A stretch of DNA of 64,000 bases from Fluviicola taffensis DSM 16823. Its GTDB lineage: Bacteria > Bacteroidota > Bacteroidia > Flavobacteriales_D > Crocinitomicaceae. The translations under genes and the position numbers were made by a program. This document shows, in pieces, positions 8,033 to 16,146 of this stretch; within the stretch, counting starts at the first letter, position 1, and each line of letters opens with the position of its first letter. The notes below the pieces were generated by a model that did not search any database, was not told the origin of the DNA, and saw only the letters and a list, made by a program, of their open reading frames with translations. The stretch spans positions 4,216,001 to 4,280,000 of the forward strand of contig NC_015321.1 in NCBI RefSeq assembly GCF_000194605.1. The letters run 5' to 3'.

Positions 8033-9635
8033 GTTTTCAATAGTAACTCAAAATCAATTTGTTACAAATCCCAATTCTTCCCTAGTCAACTCAAATTTAT
8101 TGATTTGTTTTTTAACCCTTGCGACTAGTTTCAATTTTCTTTTTTCATCCAAGAATAAGTATTCAGTTGGTGGATTGTAAGCTTGTCCTTTTACGAGCAT
8201 GTTCCATACAATAACTGCCAATTTTCTTGCTAGTGCAGTGACCGCTGTTGCACGTCCTTTTTTGTAGTTTATTCTTTTGAAGAAATCTACGAGCCAACCT
8301 TCTTTTAAATTTCCGATTGCATTTGCAGTATTTCTGAATGCAATTTTTAGTCTCGAACTACCTTTGGGGATGTGATGTGAAAGTACTTTTCCACCGCTGA
8401 TTTTGTTGTTTGGTGCTAGCCTGAGCCATGCTGTAAATTGTTTGGATGACGGAAATTTCCGTATTCCTTCCAATCCTATCTCACTGATTATTGCTATTAT
8501 AAGTCCTTCATTGATACCTTCAATAGCCATCAAATCAATCCCTTCGAAGTATTGGTATGCAAGTAAATTCAAATCTGTATCGGTCAGACCATTTTTATTT
8601 TTTCGCTTGTGCTTTTTTTTTCAATGTAGTGTTGCTTTTTGTTGTCATTCTTGTCGACTATGTGTTTAAGCAAATCATTGATTTCAAGGTCGGTTTGTTG
8701 TATTTGTTTTTGAATGTACTTGTAAGTCTCCCACTCTTGCTTAAGTGCGAATAGGTAATCTTGTCTATTATTGTATTGCAATGCTCTGGCGATTTCATCT
8801 TCTGATTTTCGGCAATTTCCGTGTCTTAATTTTGCTAATTCAGTTCCATTATATTCACCATTTACAAATGCCTCAATAATACTTGTGCCTGTGAGTCCAA
8901 CAATATCCCTCACAACAACTTCCAACCTCATATTCATCAAGCGAAGGTACTTTTGTATGCGCTTTACACAAGATGCACTTCTGTTTAACAGATTAAGTCG
9001 ATGCCTTGAATAAGTTCTTACTGTATCTGTATCAGAATCAGGTAAAAAACTTGCAGAAAGAAGTCCAAGCGAGTGTAGCTTTTGTATCCATTGACAATCC
9101 TTGATATCCGTCTTTTTTCCTTTAATGTTTTTAGTTTGTCGACCATTAACTAAAATGACATCAAATCCTTGACCAACCAATGTTGAAAACAGATTTTGCC
9201 AATAGGTACCGGTACTTTCCAAGGCAATTGAATTTACATTTTTGGCTTTTAACCACTCGCATAAATCCATTTGATCCTGACTGTAAACACCAAATTCCTT
9301 CACATCTTCGGCATTCTGTCCCACAGCAACCCAATGACTTCTGCTACCAATGTCGATTCCTGCTGCATTGGGATTTACCACCTCCAACGAAATTTTCTTT
9401 TCTTCCATAACACTGTTTTTGAAATGAATAAAAACTCCAAGGGTTGTGTCTTTAGAATTTGGAATTATTCTGATCGGGATTCCCAAAGCTTCGGTATCAC
9501 CATTTAACTCTAACACAATGCAACTGAAAAATCACCTACACATACACAACCTTACCTTGATGACGCCAGGGGTTCTAAGACACCATTGCTTAAACCGGTC
9601 TTTACAAGGAGCAATTTAAAGATAAAAAAATGGTC
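8033..9635 (-). mobile_element. IS110-family insertion sequence (approximate ends)
   Basis: It contains an IS110-type transposase and about 200-230 nt of upstream non-coding sequence, the place where IS110-group elements encode their guide (bridge) RNA. No inverted repeats are visible, which is normal for this family. The ends are approximate: the element seems to interrupt a sequence with the core ACTAACG (8027-8033) on one side and CGTTAG (9635-9640) on the other. Members of this family (IS1111 group) are known to insert in attC sites. Confidence 0.6.
8054..9408 (-). pseudogene. IS110-family transposase, frameshifted at an A9 run
   Basis: The N-terminal half (from the ATG at 9408, MEEKKISLEVV) holds the DEDD RuvC-like domain: Asp in GIDIGS, Glu in ALESTGTYW, and Asp in KKTDIKDCQW. 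The C-terminal half (8054-8572) is the Transposase_20 domain with the conserved SGGK serine motif. The two frames overlap; the coding strand has a run of nine A at 8613-8621 (GAAAAAAAAAGC), and a -1 shift there joins IEKKK to HKRKNKNGLTDTDLN with no loss. The protein would be of normal length, about 450 aa. This may be a recent indel or programmed slippage; the family normally uses a single frame, so mutation is the simpler view. Confidence 0.8.
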
Positions 9636-9683
9636 GTTAGCAACAAAACTCAACCGTTTTGAAATGGTAGGGGGATGACCGCT

Positions 9684-9807
9684 AACGTTTCGGGGCTTTG
9701 CGATGGTGGGGCAATCGAAGCATAAATCTTCAATTTTGCACAAAAGTTGAACCGAAGAACAACCGTTGAACTTTGCAGTTTCGCCCCACTATTGCAAAAC
9801 CCTTGTT
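9684..9807. repeat. Cassette boundary palindrome 5 (124 bp)
   Basis: The arm CGGGGCTTTGCGATGGTGGGG pairs imperfectly with CCCCACTATTGCAAAACCC. Cores are CCGCTAAC and GTTGTGCG. The left core matches the GTTAGCGGT end at 7242, so everything between, including the IS110, belongs to one cassette. Confidence 0.8.
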
Positions 9808-9823
9808 GTGCGTTCGTACTTTT

Positions 9824-10663
9824 TTAGTCAGCATTTATAAGTTTCACAATTTCTGTTTGATTTGTTGCAATGGCTCTATCTAACGGACTTCCCTCATAAG
9901 CCATCATTTTACCTTTGAATTTTACTTTTGTTTTAAAGTCAACTTTCAGTTCTAATAAAAGTTTTACAATTTTTTTATGCCCTAAACCGCAAATCCAAAA
10001 TAGCAATTCTGATTTTGAAGTCGTTTCACTTTTATAATCAGCTCCACATTCCAATAAATACTTTGCTATTTCTGGATTGTTTCGCCAACAAGCCCATTTA
10101 AAAGCTGATGAAAAATATTCTTCATCAATACCATTTTCTACCAAAGTTTTTGTTGCTTCCAAGTTTCCACCTTCTAAGTTTGTAGTAAAGTCAAGCAATG
10201 AGCTCTTCAGACTGTCAACAATGTTAATATCAATACCTTTTGATAATAACAATTCGATGATGTCTTTATCTCCTTTTGAACAAGCAAAATGTATAGGTTG
10301 CAAATTGTTAGGTCCTTTTGAATGTATGTCTGCGCCAACTTCTAATAAGTATTTTACAATTTCTAAGTTTTTGTTAGACACTGCAATTGACAACGGTGAT
10401 TGTCGTCCTGCATTTTTGATTTCTTTATCGGCTCCTGCTTCAATCAACAATTTCGTAATTTCAAGGTTTCCATTTTTACAAACTATTTGTAATGGTGTTT
10501 CTTGTGCAATTTTTTTGTTAAGCTCCGTTGGCTTAATTTCAAATAAAATTTTTTTCACTAATTCAGTGTCTTGGTTTTGACAAGCCACGTGTAAATTTTC
10601 ATTTTTTGTCATCTTTGATATTTCGTTTTTTGTCAGCGGTTGGTTGGATAGTATGACGCACAA
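9824..10663 (-). CDS. Ankyrin-repeat protein
   Basis: This 279-aa protein is made almost wholly of ankyrin repeats of about 33 residues: TPLQIVCKNGNLEITKLLIEAG, SPLSIAVSNKNLEIVKYLLE, PIHFACSKGDKDIIELLLSKG and others, seven or so in total. There is no signal peptide or membrane segment. It may begin at MTKNENLHVACQ (codon 18) rather than at the upstream ATG, because the first residues overlap the cassette end. It is the only gene of its cassette and its stop lies 16 nt from the palindrome. Ankyrin proteins mediate protein contacts; the partner is unknown. Confidence 0.85.
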   Translation of the reverse strand: MCVILSNQPLTKNEISKMTKNENLHVACQNQDTELVKKILFEIKPTELNKKIAQETPLQIVCKNGNLEITKLLIEAGADKEIKNAGRQSPLSIAVSNKNLEIVKYLLEVGADIHSKGPNNLQPIHFACSKGDKDIIELLLSKGIDINIVDSLKSSLLDFTTNLEGGNLEATKTLVENGIDEEYFSSAFKWACWRNNPEIAKYLLECGADYKSETTSKSELLFWICGLGHKKIVKLLLELKVDFKTKVKFKGKMMAYEGSPLDRAIATNQTEIVKLINAD

Positions 10664-10731
10664 CGTTTCTCAACTAGGAGACGCGGGCTTCTCGGTTGTG
10701 GTTGTTCAGCCCGTGGCTTTTAGCTGATGTT
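10662..10731. repeat. Cassette boundary palindrome 6 (short class, 70 bp)
   Basis: Same body as the site at 4889, but joined to a different neighbour: left core GCGCACAAC instead of TCGCTAAC. The junction falls exactly at AAC/GTT. Confidence 0.8.
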
Positions 10732-10746
10732 AGCAACATCCTTTTG

Positions 10747-11481
10747 TCATTTGTAAGTAACTTCATGATTTGTATACTGCATTTGTGTATAATGATAACA
10801 TTTACTGTTTACATTTCGAGTATAGTATTCGGTTTTTCCTTCTAAATCCGTTGCGTTCAAGGTAATTTTTATTTGGCAATTCCCTTTATATTTAAAATAC
10901 GGTGAGTTACCTTTCTTAGTCGGATCGGAAACAGTATAGACACCATCTTTCTCAAGTTCTTTGTCCATGTAAATTTCAATGAAAAACTTTAACCTGTAAC
11001 CATTGATGTCTAATTCCAAGTCAGCGTTTGTCGATGTATGGGTTAGTACGTTATTACTGCTAAGTTTAAGGGGAGAGTCGGAACTTAGATCTTCTAGCTT
11101 GTATTTTAGTGAAGACCGTCCATTCTCGTTTTCAGAAAGTAAATTCTTCAAATCTTTTGAATCAATGGTAACCTCCTGATACTTATAATCAAATCGATTT
11201 ATATCCTTCAGTATATTTGATTGCAATTCTGTAATAACTCCTCCACTCACAAACCCTTTACCAAAGACGCTATCACAAAGTGAGGAAATATTCTGCTTGA
11301 TGCAATTTTGTATATTCTCTTTGAAAACATAGATAGCATCACTCGGGCTGCTCAATTTATCTTGAGAAGTTTCGATGGCTTTTTCATCGTAATTTCTTTT
11401 TGATAGATTTAAACCTTTTCTTTCTTGATGTGAACAAGAAAATAAAGTAACTAGGGTTATTGCAATGCAGAAGTATTTCAT
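10747..11481 (-). CDS. Cassette A lipoprotein, copy 2
   Basis: The protein is identical to the 244-aa lipoprotein at 4974-5708, and the surrounding cassette is the same up to the boundary cores. It forms a run A-B-A with the next two cassettes (10662-13736) that recurs at 39100-42174. Function unknown. Confidence 0.75.
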   Translation of the reverse strand: MKYFCIAITLVTLFSCSHQERKGLNLSKRNYDEKAIETSQDKLSSPSDAIYVFKENIQNCIKQNISSLCDSVFGKGFVSGGVITELQSNILKDINRFDYKYQEVTIDSKDLKNLLSENENGRSSLKYKLEDLSSDSPLKLSSNNVLTHTSTNADLELDINGYRLKFFIEIYMDKELEKDGVYTVSDPTKKGNSPYFKYKGNCQIKITLNATDLEGKTEYYTRNVNSKCYHYTQMQYTNHEVTYK

Positions 11482-11501
11482 TTATGGTTTTAATTGTTGC
11501 T

Positions 11502-11624
11502 AACGGTCTCGGCTATGAGTAGTTGCGTGTGTTAGCACTTAACTTTGCAAGGACACACCAAACTGAAAATCCGCGAGGATTTTCAGAAGTAGGCGAGAAT
11601 AAGCAATTACTTATAGCCATTGTT
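11502..11624. repeat. Cassette boundary palindrome 7 (123 bp)
   Basis: Copy of the site at 5729-5851, separating cassettes A and B. Confidence 0.8.
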
Positions 11625-11658
11625 GTACAACGTTATATGTATTTTGAACAATATCCAA

Positions 11659-12774
11659 TTAATATTTAATTATTTTCTTGATATTATATGTATTATCTTT
11701 CAAATTAACCTTAACAAAATAAAGCCCTGTATTAAGCTCTGAAACATTTATGTTTTCGTTATATCCTCGATAGACAAGTGCAGACCTAGAATCATAAATT
11801 TCAATTGAAGTAAATTCTGAGTTGTCAATGTAAAGCACATCTTTGACAGGATTTGGATATACATTAACTACTCTAGTTACCTGTTCTTTAATAGATAAAA
11901 TATCATCATTTGTTGTAAATGAAACTAATTTTGCATTATCGGATATGGAACTGATACTAAATGATTCGGATGTAATAAAATAGCTGTTGTCTCCAATATA
12001 TGTTATAGCTTCTGTTTGCTCAAACCCTAAGCTAGTAAGTGATGTTTGTGTATTAGTGCCTGAAAAAACATCATTATTTGTGAAGTTTTCAGAAACCCAA
12101 ATAAAAGGTTGTAAAATTGAATTATACCCAATTAAATATACTTTTTCTGTTGATGGATTGTAAGTAGCTCCTGTTATTCTCCCTCCACTTGATAAAGTTG
12201 TTGGTAATGGGCTAACATTAAATGTTCCGCTGTTTTTTGGGATTGAGTAAGCTTTTGTTGTGCCATTAACCCAATTTTTAGTAAACAAAATCAAGTTATT
12301 TGTATCAATAGAAATTAGAGCTTCTGCATCCCATTCTGTGTTATTAGGGGTAGGGGCAAAATCAGCTTGATCGAAATAGTTAAAGTTTATGATTTCAGCT
12401 GTTACATTAGTGGAACTTAGATAATCAATTTTATTTATTTTATAAATTTTTAAATTTGTTCTATCTCCATTGTTGTTGCCTATATCGCCAATATATATTG
12501 ATGTTTCATCTTGTGCAATATCTTCCCAATCTATATTGGTGGCGTTAGTAACGTTAACTGTTCTTGCAACTAATCCAGAAATCGTATCTAATTCATAAAG
12601 TTTATTTTCATTACCCGAATCATTATGAGTAATAAGTTTATCATTAAAAAAGATAGCTCCAGATGATTCACTCAATATTATTGGTAAATTAAACTTTACT
12701 TGAACGTTGGCTATTTGAGGAAAGGCATTGAATGTTCCTAAAATAAATGTTGTTACTAAGATTACTTTTTTCAT
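11659..12774 (-). CDS. Cassette B secreted T9SS protein, copy 2
   Basis: The protein is identical to that encoded at 5886-7001: signal peptide, propeller-like body, C-terminal type A sorting domain. It lies between two A cassettes. Confidence 0.8.
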   Translation of the reverse strand: MKKVILVTTFILGTFNAFPQIANVQVKFNLPIILSESSGAIFFNDKLITHNDSGNENKLYELDTISGLVARTVNVTNATNIDWEDIAQDETSIYIGDIGNNNGDRTNLKIYKINKIDYLSSTNVTAEIINFNYFDQADFAPTPNNTEWDAEALISIDTNNLILFTKNWVNGTTKAYSIPKNSGTFNVSPLPTTLSSGGRITGATYNPSTEKVYLIGYNSILQPFIWVSENFTNNDVFSGTNTQTSLTSLGFEQTEAITYIGDNSYFITSESFSISSISDNAKLVSFTTNDDILSIKEQVTRVVNVYPNPVKDVLYIDNSEFTSIEIYDSRSALVYRGYNENINVSELNTGLYFVKVNLKDNTYNIKKIIKY

Positions 12775-12893
12775 AAGTATTAATCCTTAAAATAAGTTTT
12801 GGTTAAAAAATTCTACGTGTAATATAAATATGTTCATTTGAGTTTAATTATCAACTAGTTCATTTTGTGATATCTTTCATTTTAATGTTGTAC

Positions 12894-12963
12894 AACGTTT
12901 CTCAACTAGGAGACGCGGGCTTCTCGGTTGTGGTTGTTCAGCCCGTGGCTTTTAGCTGATGTT
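12894..12963. repeat. Cassette boundary palindrome 8 (short class, 70 bp)
   Basis: The A-type body is joined here to the 5' end of cassette B (left core GTTGTACAAC). Copy at 41332. Confidence 0.8.
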
Positions 12964-12978
12964 AGCAACATCCTTTTG

Positions 12979-13713
12979 TCATTTGTAAGTAACTTCATGA
13001 TTTGTATACTGCATTTGTGTATAATGATAACATTTACTGTTTACATTTCGAGTATAGTATTCGGTTTTTCCTTCTAAATCCGTTGCGTTCAAGGTAATTT
13101 TTATTTGGCAATTCCCTTTATATTTAAAATACGGTGAGTTACCTTTCTTAGTCGGATCGGAAACAGTATAGACACCATCTTTCTCAAGTTCTTTGTCCAT
13201 GTAAATTTCAATGAAAAACTTTAACCTGTAACCATTGATGTCTAATTCCAAGTCAGCGTTTGTCGATGTATGGGTTAGTACGTTATTACTGCTAAGTTTA
13301 AGGGGAGAGTCGGAACTTAGATCTTCTAGCTTGTATTTTAGTGAAGACCGTCCATTCTCGTTTTCAGAAAGTAAATTCTTCAAATCTTTTGAATCAATGG
13401 TAACCTCCTGATACTTATAATCAAATCGATTTATATCCTTCAGTATATTTGATTGCAATTCTGTAATAACTCCTCCACTCACAAACCCTTTACCAAAGAC
13501 GCTATCACAAAGTGAGGAAATATTCTGCTTGATGCAATTTTGTATATTCTCTTTGAAAACATAGATAGCATCACTCGGGCTGCTCAATTTATCTTGAGAA
13601 GTTTCGATGGCTTTTTCATCGTAATTTCTTTTTGATAGATTTAAACCTTTTCTTTCTTGATGTGAACAAGAAAATAAAGTAACTAGGGTTATTGCAATGC
13701 AGAAGTATTTCAT
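12979..13713 (-). CDS. Cassette A lipoprotein, copy 3
   Basis: The protein is identical to copies 1 and 2. The boundary on its 5' side (13734) is interrupted by an IS1182 element just past AACGG, so read-through transcription from the upstream cassette is probably blocked or altered in this copy. Confidence 0.75.
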   Translation of the reverse strand: MKYFCIAITLVTLFSCSHQERKGLNLSKRNYDEKAIETSQDKLSSPSDAIYVFKENIQNCIKQNISSLCDSVFGKGFVSGGVITELQSNILKDINRFDYKYQEVTIDSKDLKNLLSENENGRSSLKYKLEDLSSDSPLKLSSNNVLTHTSTNADLELDINGYRLKFFIEIYMDKELEKDGVYTVSDPTKKGNSPYFKYKGNCQIKITLNATDLEGKTEYYTRNVNSKCYHYTQMQYTNHEVTYK

Positions 13714-13738
13714 TTATGGTTTTAATTGTTGCTAACGG

Positions 13739-15439
13739 CAGTCTGTCTAAAAACCCATTTTAAGATTCTAAACAATCTGTTTTTTGGATAAATATACCTG
13801 TTTTAAGAGCGCTGTATAACTTGTTTCACAAAATGTTTCGGAGTAAATCCTTTCTTTAAAATCTTCGCAAATCGTCTTGAAATGGCTGCTCAGAATCAAA
13901 AATAGAAAACCAAGTTCTCTTAAGAAATTTTTGAGTGTATTTTGGTCAAGTAAATTGAATATTCGACGCAAATTGTAGCAGGTAAAAATCAATCCAACAT
14001 CTGCAGTTGCATGTTTCATTGTCTTTTTAGTCATCACATAATAAAAATCCCATTGACGCTTTATGACACCGAACGGATGTTCCACGATTGCTTGTCGTTT
14101 GCGGTAAGTTTCCATGTTTCGTTGAAGTCGTTTTTTGTTTGCGTCAATTAAATCCATGTGTTCCGAACGCTCGATGAAACGCCCCGTTTTATTGCGTGTG
14201 CATTTTTCAAAAAGACTGCATGTCAAACAAGCTTTTGTTTTATAGTGTTTTACGCGGTTGATCGTTTTCCCGCTTGCCTTGTTGTACCAACGACCGTTTG
14301 TGGTGAGCAACTCTCCAGCTGGACAGGTATATTCATCGCGCTCCTTATTGTAGTTGAAATGTTCTACATCAAAGGAAATATCTGGAGCATGTGAAGCAAC
14401 ATCAGGGAAAGCTACCAATACTTCTACCCCTTGTTTGTGTGCGTAATCGAATTCGGTTCCAGTATGATAGCCTTTATCGAAAAGTATTGTGAAATCTGAT
14501 TTTCCAAGAATGGTTTTAGCCCTGCGAGCCATTGCACCCATGGCTTTTGAATCGTTTTTATTGGTGACCTTAAAATCAATTGGAATGTTGTGTTTTGCAT
14601 CAACGGTCGATTGAACATTATATGCCACCTCAGTTATGTTATTGCGCACAATCATTTGTCTGCTGTCGGGATCGGAAGTTGAAATTTGTACTTGTCCAGT
14701 TTCGTCGAGTTGCTTTTTATATGCTTCGTATTTGTTCTTGTACTGCTTGTGCTTATCGATTTTAGCGTTGATTTCCTGCTTTTTCTCCGCTGTTAAATCA
14801 TTGTCTTCACTTGCCAAGATAGCACTGTATTCATTGAGTTTGTCGTCAATATAAGCAATATGACGCTCAATTTTCTTTTCGTTAAAGTTGTTTTTCTTCG
14901 AGTTCTGTGCACGCAACTTGGTTCCATCACCAGCCAGTAATTTTCCACCAATCAATTCAAAGTTTTTGGCAAGCGAAACCGTTGCATGAAACACTTTTCG
15001 GATAGCTCTTGGGTTATCTTTTCTAAAATTGGCAATCGTATTGTGGTCGGGCGCCAAACCTTTCATGAGCCACATCAGTTCAATATTACGTTTGCATTCC
15101 TTTTCCAATTGTCGGGATGAACGAACACGGTTCAAATACCCATAAATAAAGAGTTTCAATAAATCAGCGGGGTGGTAAGCTGGCCGACCGTTCTCTATAA
15201 ACGACATATCGAAACCATAATCTGAAAGCTTTATGGCTCCAACAAACAAATCGATTAATCGCACTTCATTGTCTTCTGAAACCGCTTGATCTAAACAGAA
15301 AAACTCTGTCTGATTTCGATCTTTTCCTTGAATGAATTTCATACTTGAAGATAGCTAAAATCAGTTTTTTGGCAATCAAAAAAGGTTGATTTTTATGAAA
15401 ATTCGTTTCTGGAAAAAGGAAGGGTTTTTAGACAGTTTG
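13739..15439 (-). mobile_element. IS1182-family insertion sequence, copy 1 (1701 bp)
   Basis: Terminal inverted repeats CAGTCTGTCTAAAAACCC and (inverted) CAAACTGTCTAAAAACCC are visible. Flanks are ACGG on both sides (13735-13738 and 15440-15443), a 4-bp target duplication typical of the family. The insertion point is inside a cassette boundary core (TAACGG). A second copy lies 2.4 kb away. Confidence 0.9.
13768..15342 (-). CDS. IS1182-family transposase, copy 1
   Basis: This 524-aa DDE transposase starts MKFIQGKDRNQTEFFCLDQ, a hallmark of the family. The N-terminal DUF772-like domain contains RPAYHPADLLKLFIYGYLN. Catalytic segments are LLAGDGTKLRAQNSKKNN (first Asp), TILFDKGYHTGTEF (second Asp) and the C-terminal AIVEHPFGVIKRQWDF (Glu). 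The DDE_Tnp_1_6 zinc-finger-like Cys motif CLTCSLFEKCTRNKTGR is intact. It differs from copy 2 by Trp for Gly at residue 94 (the base at 15072). No frameshift; likely active. Confidence 0.93.
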   Translation of the reverse strand: MKFIQGKDRNQTEFFCLDQAVSEDNEVRLIDLFVGAIKLSDYGFDMSFIENGRPAYHPADLLKLFIYGYLNRVRSSRQLEKECKRNIELMWLMKGLAPDHNTIANFRKDNPRAIRKVFHATVSLAKNFELIGGKLLAGDGTKLRAQNSKKNNFNEKKIERHIAYIDDKLNEYSAILASEDNDLTAEKKQEINAKIDKHKQYKNKYEAYKKQLDETGQVQISTSDPDSRQMIVRNNITEVAYNVQSTVDAKHNIPIDFKVTNKNDSKAMGAMARRAKTILGKSDFTILFDKGYHTGTEFDYAHKQGVEVLVAFPDVASHAPDISFDVEHFNYNKERDEYTCPAGELLTTNGRWYNKASGKTINRVKHYKTKACLTCSLFEKCTRNKTGRFIERSEHMDLIDANKKRLQRNMETYRKRQAIVEHPFGVIKRQWDFYYVMTKKTMKHATADVGLIFTCYNLRRIFNLLDQNTLKNFLRELGFLFLILSSHFKTICEDFKERIYSETFCETSYTALLKQVYLSKKQIV

Positions 15440-15574
15440 ACGGTTTGCTGCCAGGCGCTCGGCCCGACTCTTTAAATAAATCTTTACATCGAAGTTAAAA
15501 TTATTTTCTTTCAAATTTAGCGTTGTTTCGAAGCAAGATTTGAGGGTTGGCGCCATGACAGCTGTTATGGGTAT

Positions 15575-15769
15575 TTATTTTATGTTTCTTGAGTTTTTAA
15601 AGTTCAAAATTTGACCTAAAACGCCTAAAACAAGAGCAATTATTCCAACCGCATATTTAATCTCGGCAGGAATGAAGCTACTTGAATCATGCGAATAACC
15701 AAAGTAAGTTGATAATACGCCTAGAATAATTAAACTATTTGAGGTTTTTCTACTAAGTATTTCTTTCAT
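15575..15769 (-). CDS. Small membrane protein (64 aa)
   Basis: It has two predicted transmembrane segments, at about 11-27 (SLIILGVLSTYFGYSHD) and 36-55 (YAVGIIALVLGVLGQILNF), with a basic C-terminus. Its ATG overlaps the stop codon of the upstream 119-aa gene by 4 nt, so the pair is translationally coupled. The stop is 8 nt from the cassette palindrome. Family not recognised; a small effector, holin-like or anchoring protein is possible but unsupported. Confidence 0.6.
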   Translation of the reverse strand: MKEILSRKTSNSLIILGVLSTYFGYSHDSSSFIPAEIKYAVGIIALVLGVLGQILNFKNSRNIK

Positions 15770-16125
15770 AATATTTTCTTTAAAGCTTCAATTAACATCT
15801 CGACCTTACGATTGATATATTTTTTTCTATTAAGTAACTTTCCTCTTCGAATTGGGACAAGTAAAATCTCTGTAGCGTTTAAATAATCCAAATTACCGGT
15901 GCATTGAAATTCTCCCAAATCAAACCAATTCTCTTTACCATCCCAAATCAATTGTATACAGTGTTTACTCTGTAAGTTTATCCATTGGTAAATTCTCGTT
16001 TCAATACCTTCTTTATTATGCAGATCGGTTACTAACTTATAACCCAAATTGTCCAGTATCAAGCTTAATTTTTGCTTTGCTTGTTCCTGAGCATAATCAA
16101 TATTTTCTCGTATATAATTGAGCAT
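15766..16125 (-). CDS. Uncharacterised cassette protein (119 aa)
   Basis: This soluble protein has an N-terminal helical part (YIRENIDYAQEQAKQKLSLI) and a beta-rich middle (RIYQWINLQSKHCIQLIWDGKENWFDLGEFQ), ending in a basic helix. Not recognised. It is the first gene of a two-gene cassette bounded by GTTATGGGTA ends and flanked on both sides by IS1182 copies. The start is 17 nt from the cassette end, so it has no promoter of its own. Confidence 0.6.
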   Translation of the reverse strand: MLNYIRENIDYAQEQAKQKLSLILDNLGYKLVTDLHNKEGIETRIYQWINLQSKHCIQLIWDGKENWFDLGEFQCTGNLDYLNATEILLVPIRRGKLLNRKKYINRKVEMLIEALKKIL

Positions 16126-16146
16126 ATTCGTAATTACCCATAACGT

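Larger units (their letters stand above)
13734..15566. repeat. Cassette boundary palindrome 9, split by IS1182
   Basis: The left core GCTAACGG (13731-13738) is followed by the IS. The rest resumes at ACGGTTTGCTGCCAGGCGC (15440 on) and ends GGCGCCATGACAGCTGTTATGGG. With the IS and one ACGG removed the site is about 130 bp long, within the normal range. Confidence 0.75.

Noticed and set aside
9552-9743. Minus-strand reading frame of 63 codons overlapping the boundary at 9684
   Set aside because: It crosses a cassette boundary palindrome and the IS110 edge, has no sensible protein features, and is explained by chance.
14158-14854. Plus-strand reading frames inside the IS1182 transposase genes (also at 16566-17262)
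   Set aside because: They are antisense to an intact transposase and repeat only because the IS is repeated.
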